A DNA stretch of 64,000 bases from Photobacterium profundum SS9 (GTDB lineage Bacteria; Pseudomonadota; Gammaproteobacteria; Enterobacterales; Vibrionaceae): the NCBI RefSeq assembly GCF_000196255.1, contig NC_006370.1:1746887-1810886 (forward strand), in the 5' to 3' direction. The notes under the pieces are model-generated. The model did not search any database. It saw nothing but the letters and a program-made list of their open reading frames with translations, and was not told the DNA's origin. A program made the translations under genes and the position numbers. Shown piece after piece: positions 16,154-26,496 of the stretch. Position 1 is the stretch's first letter. Each line of letters starts with the position of its first letter.

Positions 16154-18593
16154 AGCTCTGTGGGGGCATTATAAACGTCATCCATTTCAAATATTACTTG
16201 TTTGGTTAGGTTTAACGCTGGGTATTGCACTGCTTGTCGGTGTAATGGCCGTGAATCAGCAAGCGAAAGAAAGCTATCAGCAGGGCGAACAACTTTTTGC
16301 CAACCCTTTCCCTTATCGTATTCGAAATAGCCAAACGGGACTGAAAGTACCTCAAGGCTTCTATATTCAAATGCGACGCGCGGGCTTAAAAACCTGCATG
16401 CCCATAGAACAACACCGCATTGTTACAGACCAAGCGCGTGATTTTGAAATCATAGGCATTGATCCCATTGCCATGTTCCCGCTCGTTAAAGGTCACACAA
16501 CCGTACAAGATCAAAGTCAGTTAATGGATATAATGAAACCGCCTTATCCAATTATGATTGGTACTCAGCTAGCCAATTATATTGGTGTGCAAGAGGGCGA
16601 TAAACTGACATTAGATTCAGGGCGAAAGATCGGGCCGTTACATATTGTAAGTGATGATCGCGTGGGTGGACCTCGTATGATTGCCGATATGGCACTGATT
16701 CGAGAACTACAACCAAGTGCAGGTTTTTCAACCGTCGTTTGTGGTGAGATGTCACCAAAAGCATTAGCGAAGTTAAAACAAATTTTACCGCCAGGTTTAA
16801 CACTAGAGCGGCACCAAAGTGAGAAATTAGAGCCATTAACCGAAGCATTCCATCTGAATTTATTTGCGATGGGCATGTTATCGTTTGTGATCGGCTTATT
16901 TATTTTTTATCAAGCCATGTCATTGTCGTTAACACAGCGTCAACCTTTAGTTGGGTTATTACGGCAAGCTGGTGTTTCTGGATTTCAACTGGCTGGTGCA
17001 TTGATCATTGAGCTTATTGTTTGGATTATTCTAGGATTAATTGGCGGAAATCTGTTGGGATTATTACTTGCTCAGCAGTTACTTCCATCGGTTGCCGCAA
17101 CGTTAAATGATCTTTATAGCGCCAATGTGAATATGTCGATTGATTGGCATTGGACATGGGGCTTAGCGAGTGTTGCCATTGCTGTATTTGGCAGTTTACT
17201 AGCATGCGGCTGGCCAATGTTGCGTTTGATCAATACACCGCCGGCACGTTTAGCGACTCATATGGCACTTGTTCGTATTACTGGACGAGAGTTCGCCTTA
17301 CAAGCTTTATTCTCTTGTGTGTTTATTGGTGCTGCTTTTGCCGTTTATCAGTTACCGCATGGCCAGTTAGCTGGGTTTGTGCTTATTGCTTTCATTTTGA
17401 TTGCATCAGGATTAATGATGCCATTTCTGTTATGGCAGTTATTTCAAGGGCTAGGGCGAGTTTTCAAAGATGCTCGATTACGTTGGTTTTTTTCTGATGC
17501 AGCCGCAAGCCTGAGTTATCGCGGTGTTGCTGCGATGGCATTTATGCTGGCTTTAGCCTCAAATATTGGTATGGAAACCATGGTAGGCAGTTTCCGCACC
17601 ACAACAGAAACGTGGCTAAATCAGCGATTGGCTGCTGATATTTATGTGCGTCCGCCAACGAATGTTGCACCTCGTATGTCTGAGTGGTTAGCAGAGCAAC
17701 CTGAAGTTGATCAGGTCTGGTGGCAATGGCGTAAAGAAACGCAGACCGATGCAGGCACTTTACAAGCCATGAGTGTCGGCACAAGTAAAGGTGAAAAGAA
17801 AGCCTTATCGATTAAAGTGGTAGAACCTAATTATTGGGAAAAATTACATACTGAGCGTGCTGTAATGGTGAGTGAATCGCTTGCGCTCAAAAATGGTTGG
17901 CATCCGGGCGATATCATTGACCTACCAGCACCCATGCTGAAAAAATGGTTAATCACAGGGGTGTATTATGATTATGGTAACCCATACGGTCAGGTCTTAA
18001 TTTCTCAACCAACATGGCAAGCGTTATGGCCTAAAAATGGTCAAGTTGGGTTAGCCATTCACATGAATGATAATACCGACAGTGTAGATTTGATGGCCAG
18101 AATGGGAGAACGATTCCGCCTGCAGCCTGAAAGAATTAGTAATAATGCCAACTTATTGAATCAGGCAATGCGTGTTTTTGATCGTACTTTTATCGTGACT
18201 GAAACCTTGGGTAAATTGACGTTATTCATTGCTGTATGCGGGTTATTTGTCGCGACCATCGCGGGTGAAGTGTCACGGCAAAGACAGTTTGCATTATTAC
18301 GTTGCATGGGTATGACAGGGCGAGAATTAGCGGCTCTTGGCGGCGGGCAACTATTGGTTATTGGGTTATTATCTGCGTTAATGGCATTACCATTAGGCTT
18401 GGTGTTAGCACAGTTATTGATAGATGTTGTATTGAAATACTCATTTGGTTGGACAATGCCAATCAGTTTCTTCCCGAGCCAGTATTTAATGTCTCTAGGC
18501 TCCGCATTGTTTGTATTGCTGTGTGCTGGCGCATGGCCTGTATGGCGATTGGTTAAACGTTCCGCTATTTTATCATTACGAGAGGCATTCTAA
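16134..18593 (+). CDS. FtsX-like ABC permease, fused AttF/AttG type
   Basis: The 819-residue protein has two FtsX permease units. Each consists of an N-terminal helix, a periplasmic domain and three helices (residues about 25-45 and 240-370, then 400-450 and 690-810). A strong ribosome-binding site (AAGGAGG) inside the ATPase gene sets the start at 16134 and implies translational coupling. In related operons AttF and AttG are named separately; here both halves are in one polypeptide. The final C-terminal signature RQRQFALLRCMGMTGRELAAL matches FtsX/MacB cytoplasmic loops. It probably works with the lipocalin-like lipoprotein encoded next. Confidence 0.87.
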   Translation: MSSPVAKALWGHYKRHPFQILLVWLGLTLGIALLVGVMAVNQQAKESYQQGEQLFANPFPYRIRNSQTGLKVPQGFYIQMRRAGLKTCMPIEQHRIVTDQARDFEIIGIDPIAMFPLVKGHTTVQDQSQLMDIMKPPYPIMIGTQLANYIGVQEGDKLTLDSGRKIGPLHIVSDDRVGGPRMIADMALIRELQPSAGFSTVVCGEMSPKALAKLKQILPPGLTLERHQSEKLEPLTEAFHLNLFAMGMLSFVIGLFIFYQAMSLSLTQRQPLVGLLRQAGVSGFQLAGALIIELIVWIILGLIGGNLLGLLLAQQLLPSVAATLNDLYSANVNMSIDWHWTWGLASVAIAVFGSLLACGWPMLRLINTPPARLATHMALVRITGREFALQALFSCVFIGAAFAVYQLPHGQLAGFVLIAFILIASGLMMPFLLWQLFQGLGRVFKDARLRWFFSDAAASLSYRGVAAMAFMLALASNIGMETMVGSFRTTTETWLNQRLAADIYVRPPTNVAPRMSEWLAEQPEVDQVWWQWRKETQTDAGTLQAMSVGTSKGEKKALSIKVVEPNYWEKLHTERAVMVSESLALKNGWHPGDIIDLPAPMLKKWLITGVYYDYGNPYGQVLISQPTWQALWPKNGQVGLAIHMNDNTDSVDLMARMGERFRLQPERISNNANLLNQAMRVFDRTFIVTETLGKLTLFIAVCGLFVATIAGEVSRQRQFALLRCMGMTGRELAALGGGQLLVIGLLSALMALPLGLVLAQLLIDVVLKYSFGWTMPISFFPSQYLMSLGSALFVLLCAGAWPVWRLVKRSAILSLREAF

Positions 18594-19684
18594 TGTTTAC
18601 GCAGAATATTAAACATTTCTTCTGGGTAACGTTATTGTTGATCTTACCATTAGTCGGTTGTGATCAAAGTGAGCCTTCTTCAAATACAACAGAGGTATTA
18701 AAGCAATCTAATACCAATGAGTATCAACCAGTTGTTAAAGGGTATGAACTTAGCTTTCCTCGAGATCATAATAGCCATCCATCATTCAAGTCAGAGTGGT
18801 GGTATTTTACCGCCAATCTTGAAACCGATGCTGGCAAGCAAATTGCCGTTCAATGGACACTGTTTCGTATTGCAACAGGGTTAGAGCAAAGTAAAGCGAT
18901 CGGTTGGAAAAAACCTCAAATTTATATGGCACATGCTGTTATAACGACTGATGAAAAAGTGTGGAAAGCCGAGCGATTTTCTCGTGGTGGTATTGGTCAA
19001 GCTGGGGTACTGCAAAAGCCATATCGTACATGGTTGGATAACTGGTCGTGGCGTTCATTAGGGCAAGGTCCATTTCCTGGCTTATTAGAATTTGAAGATG
19101 ACGATATGTCTGCACGGTTGGATATTAACAATGTCGGTTCAATCGTCTTGCAAGGTGAAAATGGCTACAGCAAAAAACATGCGACTAATGATATAGCCTC
19201 TTACTATTACAGCGCACCTTTTCTAGATATCAACGGCAGTATTACACTCGATGACATTCAATATAATGTGACCGGTAAAGGCTGGTACGATCGAGAGTGG
19301 AGCAGCAGTATGCTGTCAAAGAGCCAACAAGGGTGGGATTGGTTCTCTATACACCTTGATGATGGTAGTGCTTTAATGATTTCTCAAGTAAGAGAAAAAA
19401 ACGCCCTGCCGTTTTATTTTGGTTCTCGAAGTTGGCCTGATGGTCGAGTGGTGCAATTAGGCACAAACGATATTCGATTAACCCCTATTATATATACGTC
19501 AGTTGAAGGGAAGAATGTTCCGCTGAATTGGCGTTTAGATGTGAGATCACAAGGTTTAAAATTAAAAGTGGAAGCTGTCCGAAAGGAACAGTGGTTACCT
19601 TTTGTCTTTCCATACTGGGAAGGGCCAATTAAGGTTGTAGGTAGCCATTCTGGACAAGGATTTATGGAGTTAACGGGGTACTAA
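18593..19684 (+). CDS. AttH/CrtC lipocalin-like lipoprotein
   Basis: The 363-residue protein starts with a lipoprotein signal peptide ending in LVGC (Cys23), so it should be lipid-anchored. The body carries the hallmark SEWWYFTANLETDAG and DREWSSSMLSKSQQGWDWFSIHLDDGSALM, typical of the CrtC/AttH (hydroxyneurosporene synthase/lipocalin-like) family. Despite the name, no carotenoid pathway is near. Its ATG overlaps the permease stop by one base (TAATG). By context it is the extracytoplasmic partner of the ABC system, perhaps a lipid carrier. The role is inferred. Confidence 0.88.
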   Translation: MFTQNIKHFFWVTLLLILPLVGCDQSEPSSNTTEVLKQSNTNEYQPVVKGYELSFPRDHNSHPSFKSEWWYFTANLETDAGKQIAVQWTLFRIATGLEQSKAIGWKKPQIYMAHAVITTDEKVWKAERFSRGGIGQAGVLQKPYRTWLDNWSWRSLGQGPFPGLLEFEDDDMSARLDINNVGSIVLQGENGYSKKHATNDIASYYYSAPFLDINGSITLDDIQYNVTGKGWYDREWSSSMLSKSQQGWDWFSIHLDDGSALMISQVREKNALPFYFGSRSWPDGRVVQLGTNDIRLTPIIYTSVEGKNVPLNWRLDVRSQGLKLKVEAVRKEQWLPFVFPYWEGPIKVVGSHSGQGFMELTGY

Positions 19685-19718
19685 TCTTGTTTACCATAAG
19701 AAGCAATAGGATGATGTC

Positions 19719-21014
19719 GTGGTACAAAGAATAACGTTTGATGAGCAGGCGCTGTCACAGCGTTTAATGAATTACCGTCGCGAGCTTCATCGCTATCCAG
19801 AAGCTGCATGGTGTGAGTTTTTTACAACAAGCCGTATTGCAGGACATTTAGAAAACTTAGGGTTTGAATTGTTTTTCTCTGATCAGATCATTGCGTCCGA
19901 TACGATCATGGGTCGTGATGAAAGTGCGATAGAAAAAGAACAACAGCGAGCACTTAATTGGGGCACAGACGAGAATACCATATCTAAAATGCAGGGTATT
20001 ACCGGTGTTGGTGCGCTGCTTGATACTGGCAGGGAAGGGCCTGTATATGTATTTCGTTTCGATATTGATGCTGTCGAGGTAATGGAAAGCCAGAATGATT
20101 CCCACCGACCTTGTTTTCTCGGTTTTTCTTCGCTATCTCCTGGTGTCGCCCATGCTTGTGGTCATGATGCCCATGCGGCTATGGGGTTAGGCTTAGCTGA
20201 AGTGCTTGCTGAAAATATAGAATTACTGAATGGTAAAATCAAATTACTTTTTCAACCCGCCGAAGAAGGTTGTCGTGCAGGTAAAGCAATTGCAGAAAGT
20301 GGTTGGTTAGACGATGCTGATTACTTTATTGCTGCGCATATTGGTATGAATGTGCCAAGTGGCACATTAGTCTGTGATCCTCAGCATTTCCTTTGTAGCT
20401 CTAAGTTTGATCTTCATTTTAAAGGTAAGCCAGCACACGCAGGTATCGAGCCTAATGTGGGGCGTAATGCACTCGCTGCAGCCTGTACATCAGTCACACA
20501 GATGTTAGCTATACCTCGTCACCGTGACGGAATGACTCGTGTAAATATTGGTCAGCTTACTTCAGGTGAAGGGCGCAATGTAATACCAGAGCGAGCAGTG
20601 CTAAAAGGTGAAACTCGTGGCGAAAATCGCGAATTGAACAGCTTCATGTATCAGCAGGTTGAGCAAATCGCTCAAGCATCAGCAATGATGCATGGCGTAC
20701 ATGTTGAGATACAAGCACAAGGTGAAGCAATCGGTTTGCATAATGATCCTGAAATGGTCGATATCTTAGAGAGTGTTGGCTACGACAGCGGCTTTATTCA
20801 TGTTGTACGTCAGAAAGATTTTGGTGCAAGTGAAGATGCTGGCTATTTGGTTGATCGGGTGCAATCCAAAGGTGGAAAGGCCGTGTATTGTTTAGTGGGT
20901 TCTGACTTAACAGCAGGGCATCACAATGGTGATTTCGACATTGATGAAAGCCGCATGCTATCAGGCGTAAAGTTATTCGCCTCTGTAATAGAGAAAATAC
21001 AAGCCCAGCAATAA
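19719..21014 (+). CDS. M20 family amidohydrolase, AbgA-like
   Basis: The 431-residue protein has the M20 metallopeptidase fold with the di-metal motifs HACGHDAHAAMGLGLAE and QPAEEGCRAGKAI and a lid domain around HFKGKPAHAGIEPNVGRNA. In length and insertions it is closest to AbgA (p-aminobenzoyl-glutamate hydrolase subunit A). I see no AbgB or AbgT nearby, so substrate is open: an N-acyl amino acid or aromatic amide is likely. The start is a GTG with AGG about eight bases upstream; ATGs at 19711 and 19714 are out of frame. It follows attH by 34 bases and may belong to that operon. Confidence 0.85.
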   Translation: MVQRITFDEQALSQRLMNYRRELHRYPEAAWCEFFTTSRIAGHLENLGFELFFSDQIIASDTIMGRDESAIEKEQQRALNWGTDENTISKMQGITGVGALLDTGREGPVYVFRFDIDAVEVMESQNDSHRPCFLGFSSLSPGVAHACGHDAHAAMGLGLAEVLAENIELLNGKIKLLFQPAEEGCRAGKAIAESGWLDDADYFIAAHIGMNVPSGTLVCDPQHFLCSSKFDLHFKGKPAHAGIEPNVGRNALAAACTSVTQMLAIPRHRDGMTRVNIGQLTSGEGRNVIPERAVLKGETRGENRELNSFMYQQVEQIAQASAMMHGVHVEIQAQGEAIGLHNDPEMVDILESVGYDSGFIHVVRQKDFGASEDAGYLVDRVQSKGGKAVYCLVGSDLTAGHHNGDFDIDESRMLSGVKLFASVIEKIQAQQ

Positions 21015-21059
21015 GCATTAGTCTTCTTATCGATATATAGACAGAACATATTTATCAAA

Positions 21060-21091
21060 TCCTCAATATGAATGTATTGGGGTTTTTTTTA
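21060..21091 (+). terminator. Terminator after the amidohydrolase gene
   Basis: CCTCAATAT-GAAT-GTATTGGGG with two G-U pairs, followed by T8. Confidence 0.85.
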
Positions 21092-21378
21092 TATCTAAAA
21101 AATACTATATTTTATATTCATAAATCATGAATGCATAAGTTTCCACTTTTTAACCGTAAAATCAGCATGCATTTTTAATACTCTTTTATCTTCTTTGAAT
21201 CGTTCGATCCTGACGAATTAGAACTTTTTTGTTTTTACTATTCTAGGTGAAATTAAAAAATCTGATTATTTTCTGATTCTATAATTATCAGTAGATTGAA
21301 ACATTTAATTGCGCTAATTTCCGGTTTTGACCTAACCTTGAGATGTGCCGAGCGTGATTTTTTTGATAAGGAATATGG
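21092..21378. other. Leader region of the efflux operon
   Basis: About 290 very AT-rich bases. They must contain the promoter of the six-gene operon but no clear operator was found. AARR-like repeats or a LysR-type regulator gene were looked for and not seen. Confidence 0.4.
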
Positions 21379-23673
21379 ATGTCAGTTAAAGACACCAAAC
21401 AATTGGAACAACCTAATGTTTTAAGGTCAATACTGTTATTTAATAACTGGCTTCTTCCTTTTTGTTTAAGCGAGAAGTTTAAGTTCGCCTCGAAAGTAGC
21501 ACTGAGCCTGACGTTGGCTTTTTTAATTCCAATGGCAATGGGCTGGTCTCAAGCGGCAACGGCGGCAACAACCGTTATGCTTATCGCATCTACTGGAAGC
21601 CGCCGTGAATCCCTCGCTAAAGGTACATTACGTGTGCTTGGCACTATCGTAGGCGCGATCATTGGGTTGTTGCTGGTTGGATTGTTCGCGCAAGATCGTT
21701 TGCTGTACATGTTAGCGGTATCCATTGTTATTTCCTTTGTGTTTTATATCCGTAATGCTTACAAACAAGACCCGACACTGTTTATGTTAACTGGTGTAAT
21801 GGTGTTGATGATGTCGAACGGGGGGGATGCAGAAGGCGCATTTACATACGGTGTCGATCGTACTTTCATGACATCGTTTGGCGTTGTTGTTTATACCTTA
21901 GTTGGTGTGTTTGTTTTCCCGACTAAAACAGAACAAAACTTACGTAAGCTAACCGATGATTTAAGCCAGATACAACAAGCACTTTTTAACCGTTTAATTG
22001 TAGTGCCATCTGGTGTTCAAGGCATAGATGAACAGCCAGAAGAGAAAAATCCAGGCGAAAAAAATGAAGATGAACTAGAAGCAACCGACGAGCCAGAGAT
22101 CAAAGAAGTCCCCTTACAAGATGCAGTTAAACAGCTTTATGCCGCACAAAATGCTTTAGAGCAAAGGTACAGCACAATAAGTACAGAATGCAGTGATTTG
22201 TCGGCGTATAAAAAAGAATGGGATTTGGCGCTGTATTACTACAAACAAGTGACACTTCTACTTATCTTTGTCGCTGAGAGCAAAGATGAGCAATCTATCA
22301 ATATCCCTTCTTTAATTAATGACTATCAAGATGCAGTATCGCAAATAGACGCTTTATTTACCGCATCGCAAAACGCGTGGGATGATAAAGATACCGTGCG
22401 TGAGGTGGGGAAGCCATTAAAGGTCGATATTAATGCACAAAAATTATCGCAGTGTACTCACCTTGAAAAGGGTTCTGTTATTACATTTGGGTATTTGATT
22501 AATACTTTACACGAAAAACTATCACGCTTAGCAGTAACAGCAAGCTGCATTGATTCACTAACAGGGCGTGTCTCTTTTAATGAAACGTTTCCCAAGAAAT
22601 CGGGGAGATTTTTACTCTGGGATGCTGAAAACGCAAAAACGGCTATTAAGGTTTTTGTGACTTACTGGGTTGCTGGTATTTTATGGATTTATTTTAATCC
22701 TCCGGGTGGTTACAGTTTCGTTATTTTTGCCACAATCTTTGCATCGGTATTATCTTATTTACCCGTTCATCCTGTGTTGTTGTTAGTGTTATTCACATTT
22801 GGTTTCTTATTTGCCGTACCTGCCTATGTCTTTATCTTGCCTCAACTTTCGTTAGGTATAGAACTGGGTGCGTTTCTCTTTATCTATACTTTTGTGGCGT
22901 TTTATTTGTTCAAAGGCCCTATCACTATTTTCTTTTTATTGGGGCTGTTCATTTTAGGTATAGATAATACGATGACATACCACTTCGGTATTATCCTTAC
23001 GATTATGTTGTTGTTTTACCTTGTAGTATTCATGATCATCTTTTCTTATTACTTTCCATTTTCATCCAGGCCTGAACATCTCTTTCTTGTTATGAGAGAG
23101 CGTTTTTTCAGGCATGTAACGGGTGTTTTGCGCTCGCACCAAATACACAATCCCTCATTGTTGAGTCGTTTACGTTGCCGTTGGCATGTCGTTACGATGA
23201 ATGTGACGGTAAAAAAAATGATGATGTGGAGCAGTAAAATTAATCACAAATATTTTGTTCAAACATCACCAGAAGCTCTCGCTAAATTTACAGGTGCATG
23301 CAATTTACTAAATAACCACCTGAATACATTTGTAATGGCTGATCAAAAATTCCAAACAAATATGTTAGTTAACAAAGTAAGAGCAACCTACGCCGATCAA
23401 GTACTTCCGCACATGGCGCAGTCTTTGGCTGGTGGACGTAAAAATGAAGCACTGAATGAAATTTTTCATTCTTATACTATTAATTATGAGAGCACTGAAG
23501 AAAAACTTGAAAGCTTTTTCAATGGCTTGAATTTGAGTGACTATTCTCATACAGATATAGCAGGGTTATATATTTTTCTGAATTTAAAGAAGAATGTTTT
23601 TGAAGCGATGAATCAATGCAAAGTAGCGTACGAGGATATCAGTTGGGTGAATTTGCGACAGAAGAGGTTTTAG
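21379..23673 (+). CDS. FUSC family efflux protein, AaeB-like
   Basis: The 764-residue membrane protein has the FUSC layout: an N-terminal block of about six helices (residues 25-185), a long cytoplasmic region, a second block of helices (residues 420-575) and a C-terminal cytoplasmic domain. The linker contains an acidic stretch (EEKNPGEKNEDELEATDEPE, residues about 218-237), making it longer than E. coli AaeB. Members export aromatic carboxylic acids, fusaric acid or similar weak acids with a DUF1656 partner and an HlyD-like adaptor, both of which follow. This is the first gene of the operon, with AAGGA before its ATG. Confidence 0.87.
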   Translation: MSVKDTKQLEQPNVLRSILLFNNWLLPFCLSEKFKFASKVALSLTLAFLIPMAMGWSQAATAATTVMLIASTGSRRESLAKGTLRVLGTIVGAIIGLLLVGLFAQDRLLYMLAVSIVISFVFYIRNAYKQDPTLFMLTGVMVLMMSNGGDAEGAFTYGVDRTFMTSFGVVVYTLVGVFVFPTKTEQNLRKLTDDLSQIQQALFNRLIVVPSGVQGIDEQPEEKNPGEKNEDELEATDEPEIKEVPLQDAVKQLYAAQNALEQRYSTISTECSDLSAYKKEWDLALYYYKQVTLLLIFVAESKDEQSINIPSLINDYQDAVSQIDALFTASQNAWDDKDTVREVGKPLKVDINAQKLSQCTHLEKGSVITFGYLINTLHEKLSRLAVTASCIDSLTGRVSFNETFPKKSGRFLLWDAENAKTAIKVFVTYWVAGILWIYFNPPGGYSFVIFATIFASVLSYLPVHPVLLLVLFTFGFLFAVPAYVFILPQLSLGIELGAFLFIYTFVAFYLFKGPITIFFLLGLFILGIDNTMTYHFGIILTIMLLFYLVVFMIIFSYYFPFSSRPEHLFLVMRERFFRHVTGVLRSHQIHNPSLLSRLRCRWHVVTMNVTVKKMMMWSSKINHKYFVQTSPEALAKFTGACNLLNNHLNTFVMADQKFQTNMLVNKVRATYADQVLPHMAQSLAGGRKNEALNEIFHSYTINYESTEEKLESFFNGLNLSDYSHTDIAGLYIFLNLKKNVFEAMNQCKVAYEDISWVNLRQKRF

Positions 23674-23684
23674 GGGTATGAGCA

Positions 23685-25343
23685 ATGTTTAAGAAACACT
23701 TAAAAACATGTATCACTATACTGCCGTTATGCAGCTTAACAGCTTGTACCGTTGTAGGGCCTGATTATAAGGCTATCGAGTCAGTAAAAATGCCAGAGGC
23801 TTGGACTCAAGCTGATACCGAGCAAGCGAACAAAAATATTGAACAATGGTGGGTGCAATTTAATGATCCCACATTAAATACCTTAGTTGAACGTGCTAAC
23901 CAGCAAAATCTTGATCTTGAATCGGCAGGGTTACGTATTCTGCAAGCACGAATGGTATTAGGAATTTCTGATTCGTTCCGTTATCCACAAGTACAAACTG
24001 TATCGGGTAACTTAGCGCGTGCTTACAATAACGAAAATTCGTTCAATAATGCGGCATTGTCTTTTGATGCTGGCTGGGAAATGGACATTTGGGGTAAATA
24101 TTCGCGTGGTATTGAATCTGCGGAAGCTGCAATGTACGCGACAGTTGCATCTTACAACAACATTGCGGTGACTATTTCTGCCGAGGTGGCACGTAATTAC
24201 GTTAACTACCGTACATTCCAAGAGCGAATTTTATTATCAAAACGTAACATTGAAGTGCAAGAACGTGTGGTTAATATTACTCAGGTTCAATTCGACTCAG
24301 GCAATGTGACCGAGCTGGATATTCAGCAAGCAAAAAGTCAGTTATATGGCACGCAAGCGGCATTGCCATCATTAGAAATTGGCATGAATCAGGCTCGAAA
24401 TGCATTGGCGGTATTATTAGGTGTTATGCCTTTCGAAGTTGAGCCTTTCCTTCAATCTGATGCCATTGAGGCTCGAATGAAGGCATATAACACGGGGTAT
24501 TCTCAAGCTAACTCAAAACGTACAGCCGCGAGTTATGATAATTATTCCTTGGTCCCTCGTGCTCCAGGCATGAGTACAAGTGTTGATGCGTCTTTGGTAC
24601 TTCGCCGCCCTGATTTGCAGGTTGCAGAATTACAAGCACATGCGCAAAGTGCCCAAATTGGTGTTGCAGAATCAGCGTTATACCCAAGTTTCTCTTTGTT
24701 TGGCTCCATTGGTGTTAATAGTACCGTTCAGTCGGGCAGTAGCTTTAGTTTTAGTGATTCACTCACGCTCGCTGCTGGCCCAAGTTTTTCTTGGAATATC
24801 TTTCAATATGGTCGAGTGAAAAATAACGTTCGCTTAGAAGATGCACGTTTTCAAGAAAGCCTGACTAACTACAACAAAAAGGTGTTAGTAGCTGTTCAAG
24901 AAGTCAGTAATGCCTTGGAGTCTTACGAGTTATACCAACAGCAAAAAGCCCTTCGTTTAAGTTCTGTTAGCTCAGCAGTACGTGCCTACAATATTTCTAT
25001 GACGCAATATGAGAACGGACAAATTACGTTTGAACGCTTGCTGAATTCGGTTGAAACCATGACACGAAGTGAAGACAGCTACGCGCAAATCAAAGGCAAT
25101 GTTGCCAATCAGGTTGTTGCTTTATACAAAGCATTAGGCGGTGGCTGGGAAGCGAACACAGGTAAAGCGTTTATTAAAGATGCGCAAATCCAGCAAATGA
25201 AAGAAAGAACAGACTGGGGTGATAAGCTAGATAATCCTCAAGTATTACCTCCGTTATTGCCCGATCCCGTTAAGCAACCAAAACCCTTATTTGAAGATGA
25301 ACTCGGCTTTACTGATTCTACGAGCAATGAGGGGGCAGAATAG
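23685..25343 (+). CDS. NodT/OprM-type outer-membrane efflux lipoprotein
   Basis: The 552-residue protein begins with a lipoprotein signal peptide cleaved before Cys21 (LTAC), followed by TVVGPDYK, the standard NodT/CusC/OprM start. Two outer membrane efflux repeats are visible, with VDASLVLRRPDLQVAELQAHAQSAQIGVAESALYP split by coiled-coil-prone stretches. It would provide the outer-membrane channel for the FUSC/HlyD pump. The C-terminus has an extra Pro/Glu-rich tail (about 50 residues after ALGGGW) not typical of the family. Eleven bases after the FUSC gene; its stop overlaps the next start. Confidence 0.9.
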   Translation: MFKKHLKTCITILPLCSLTACTVVGPDYKAIESVKMPEAWTQADTEQANKNIEQWWVQFNDPTLNTLVERANQQNLDLESAGLRILQARMVLGISDSFRYPQVQTVSGNLARAYNNENSFNNAALSFDAGWEMDIWGKYSRGIESAEAAMYATVASYNNIAVTISAEVARNYVNYRTFQERILLSKRNIEVQERVVNITQVQFDSGNVTELDIQQAKSQLYGTQAALPSLEIGMNQARNALAVLLGVMPFEVEPFLQSDAIEARMKAYNTGYSQANSKRTAASYDNYSLVPRAPGMSTSVDASLVLRRPDLQVAELQAHAQSAQIGVAESALYPSFSLFGSIGVNSTVQSGSSFSFSDSLTLAAGPSFSWNIFQYGRVKNNVRLEDARFQESLTNYNKKVLVAVQEVSNALESYELYQQQKALRLSSVSSAVRAYNISMTQYENGQITFERLLNSVETMTRSEDSYAQIKGNVANQVVALYKALGGGWEANTGKAFIKDAQIQQMKERTDWGDKLDNPQVLPPLLPDPVKQPKPLFEDELGFTDSTSNEGAE

Positions 25344-25552
25344 TGCAGATCCCTCATGAATTACAACTCGGTGATATTTACTATTCGCCTTTTTTATTAG
25401 TGATGATTATTGCAATTATTGCGACATGGATAACCGTCGCTATTTTAAATAAAACACGGCTATCTCGATTAATAGCATTTCCATCAATTACGTTTATTGC
25501 GATTTCTGTTTTCTATGTTGTCGCGATTGATAGTTTCTTTTTACGATTTTAG
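25343..25552 (+). CDS. DUF1656 small membrane protein, AaeX-like
   Basis: The 69-residue protein has two hydrophobic helices (residues about 16-36 and 45-65), and begins HELQLGDIYYSPFLLVM, the DUF1656 pattern. AaeX-type proteins always accompany FUSC efflux pumps. The start is GTG at 25343, overlapping the last base of the preceding TAG, with GAGGGGG nearby as ribosome-binding site. The gene after it begins three bases from its stop. Confidence 0.88.
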   Translation: MQIPHELQLGDIYYSPFLLVMIIAIIATWITVAILNKTRLSRLIAFPSITFIAISVFYVVAIDSFFLRF

Positions 25553-25554
25553 GT

Positions 25555-26451
25555 GTGATTTTGAACAAGATTAAAAAACTATTTGTTATAGCGCTTAATA
25601 TCCTAATCATAGGAGGCGCAATTTATCTGGGGTATCAGAAATATGAAGAGTATTTCAACAACCCATGGACACGCGACGGTCAAGTACGGGCAAATATAAT
25701 CAAAGTAGCGCCTCGTGTTTCAGGACCCATTGTGAATGTGGCGGTAAATGATAACCAATTTGTACGTAAAGGTGATTTACTGTTCCAAATAGATCCAAGT
25801 ACTTATGCGATTTCTTTATCACAAGCTGAAGTATCACTAGAGCGTTCAAAAGTAAGCTCGCGCGGTAAAAAAATCGAATACGATCGACTACTGGATATTC
25901 GCGCTAAAGATAAAGGGGCGGTATCTCATAAAGATCTTGTACGTCGACAAATTACGTATGAAGAATCATTGCTGCAAATTAAGTCAGCAGAAGAACAATT
26001 AAAAGCCGCGAAGTTGAACATGGGGTTCACTAATGTGCATGCATCGGTTGATGGCTACGTATCCAATGTTGATATTCGTAATGGCACTCAAGCTGTTGCC
26101 AATCAGCCTTTGATTGCGTTAGTCGATAGTAATAGCTTCTGGGTATTTGGCTACTTTCGTGAAAACCAGTTAGAGCAAATACAAATTGGCAGTAAAGCTA
26201 AAGTAACGCTAATGGCACATCCCGACAAACCCATTGATGCGGTTGTTGAATCGTTAGGCTGGGGTATAGCCCCGAAAGACGGCACCGTAGGGTATAACTT
26301 ACTGCCCAACGTGAACCCTGTTTTTCAGTGGATACGATTAGCACAGCGTATTCCTGTTCGTATTGCCCTTAATGAATTACCTGAAGGTGTTGCGCTACGG
26401 TTTGGTTTGTCTGCATCGATTATGGTGCAGCAAGAACAACCAGAAGAGTAA
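25555..26451 (+). CDS. HlyD-family periplasmic adaptor, AaeA-like
   Basis: The 298-residue protein has an N-terminal membrane anchor (residues 8-24), then the biotinyl-lipoyl-like segment NNPWTRDGQVRANIIKVAP and SGPIVNVAVNDNQFVRKGDLLFQID, a coiled-coil hairpin of about 90 residues, and the closing half ASVDGYVSNVDIRNGTQAVANQPL. This matches the AaeA/EmrA subgroup that bridges FUSC pumps and the outer-membrane channel. The start is GTG (25555), with a nearby TTG at 25561 as alternative. It is followed by the potassium-channel gene after 45 bases. Confidence 0.88.
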   Translation: MILNKIKKLFVIALNILIIGGAIYLGYQKYEEYFNNPWTRDGQVRANIIKVAPRVSGPIVNVAVNDNQFVRKGDLLFQIDPSTYAISLSQAEVSLERSKVSSRGKKIEYDRLLDIRAKDKGAVSHKDLVRRQITYEESLLQIKSAEEQLKAAKLNMGFTNVHASVDGYVSNVDIRNGTQAVANQPLIALVDSNSFWVFGYFRENQLEQIQIGSKAKVTLMAHPDKPIDAVVESLGWGIAPKDGTVGYNLLPNVNPVFQWIRLAQRIPVRIALNELPEGVALRFGLSASIMVQQEQPEE

Positions 26452-26496
26452 ATATGACTATTTTATTCCCGATTTCAGATAATAACTGCGAGGCTA

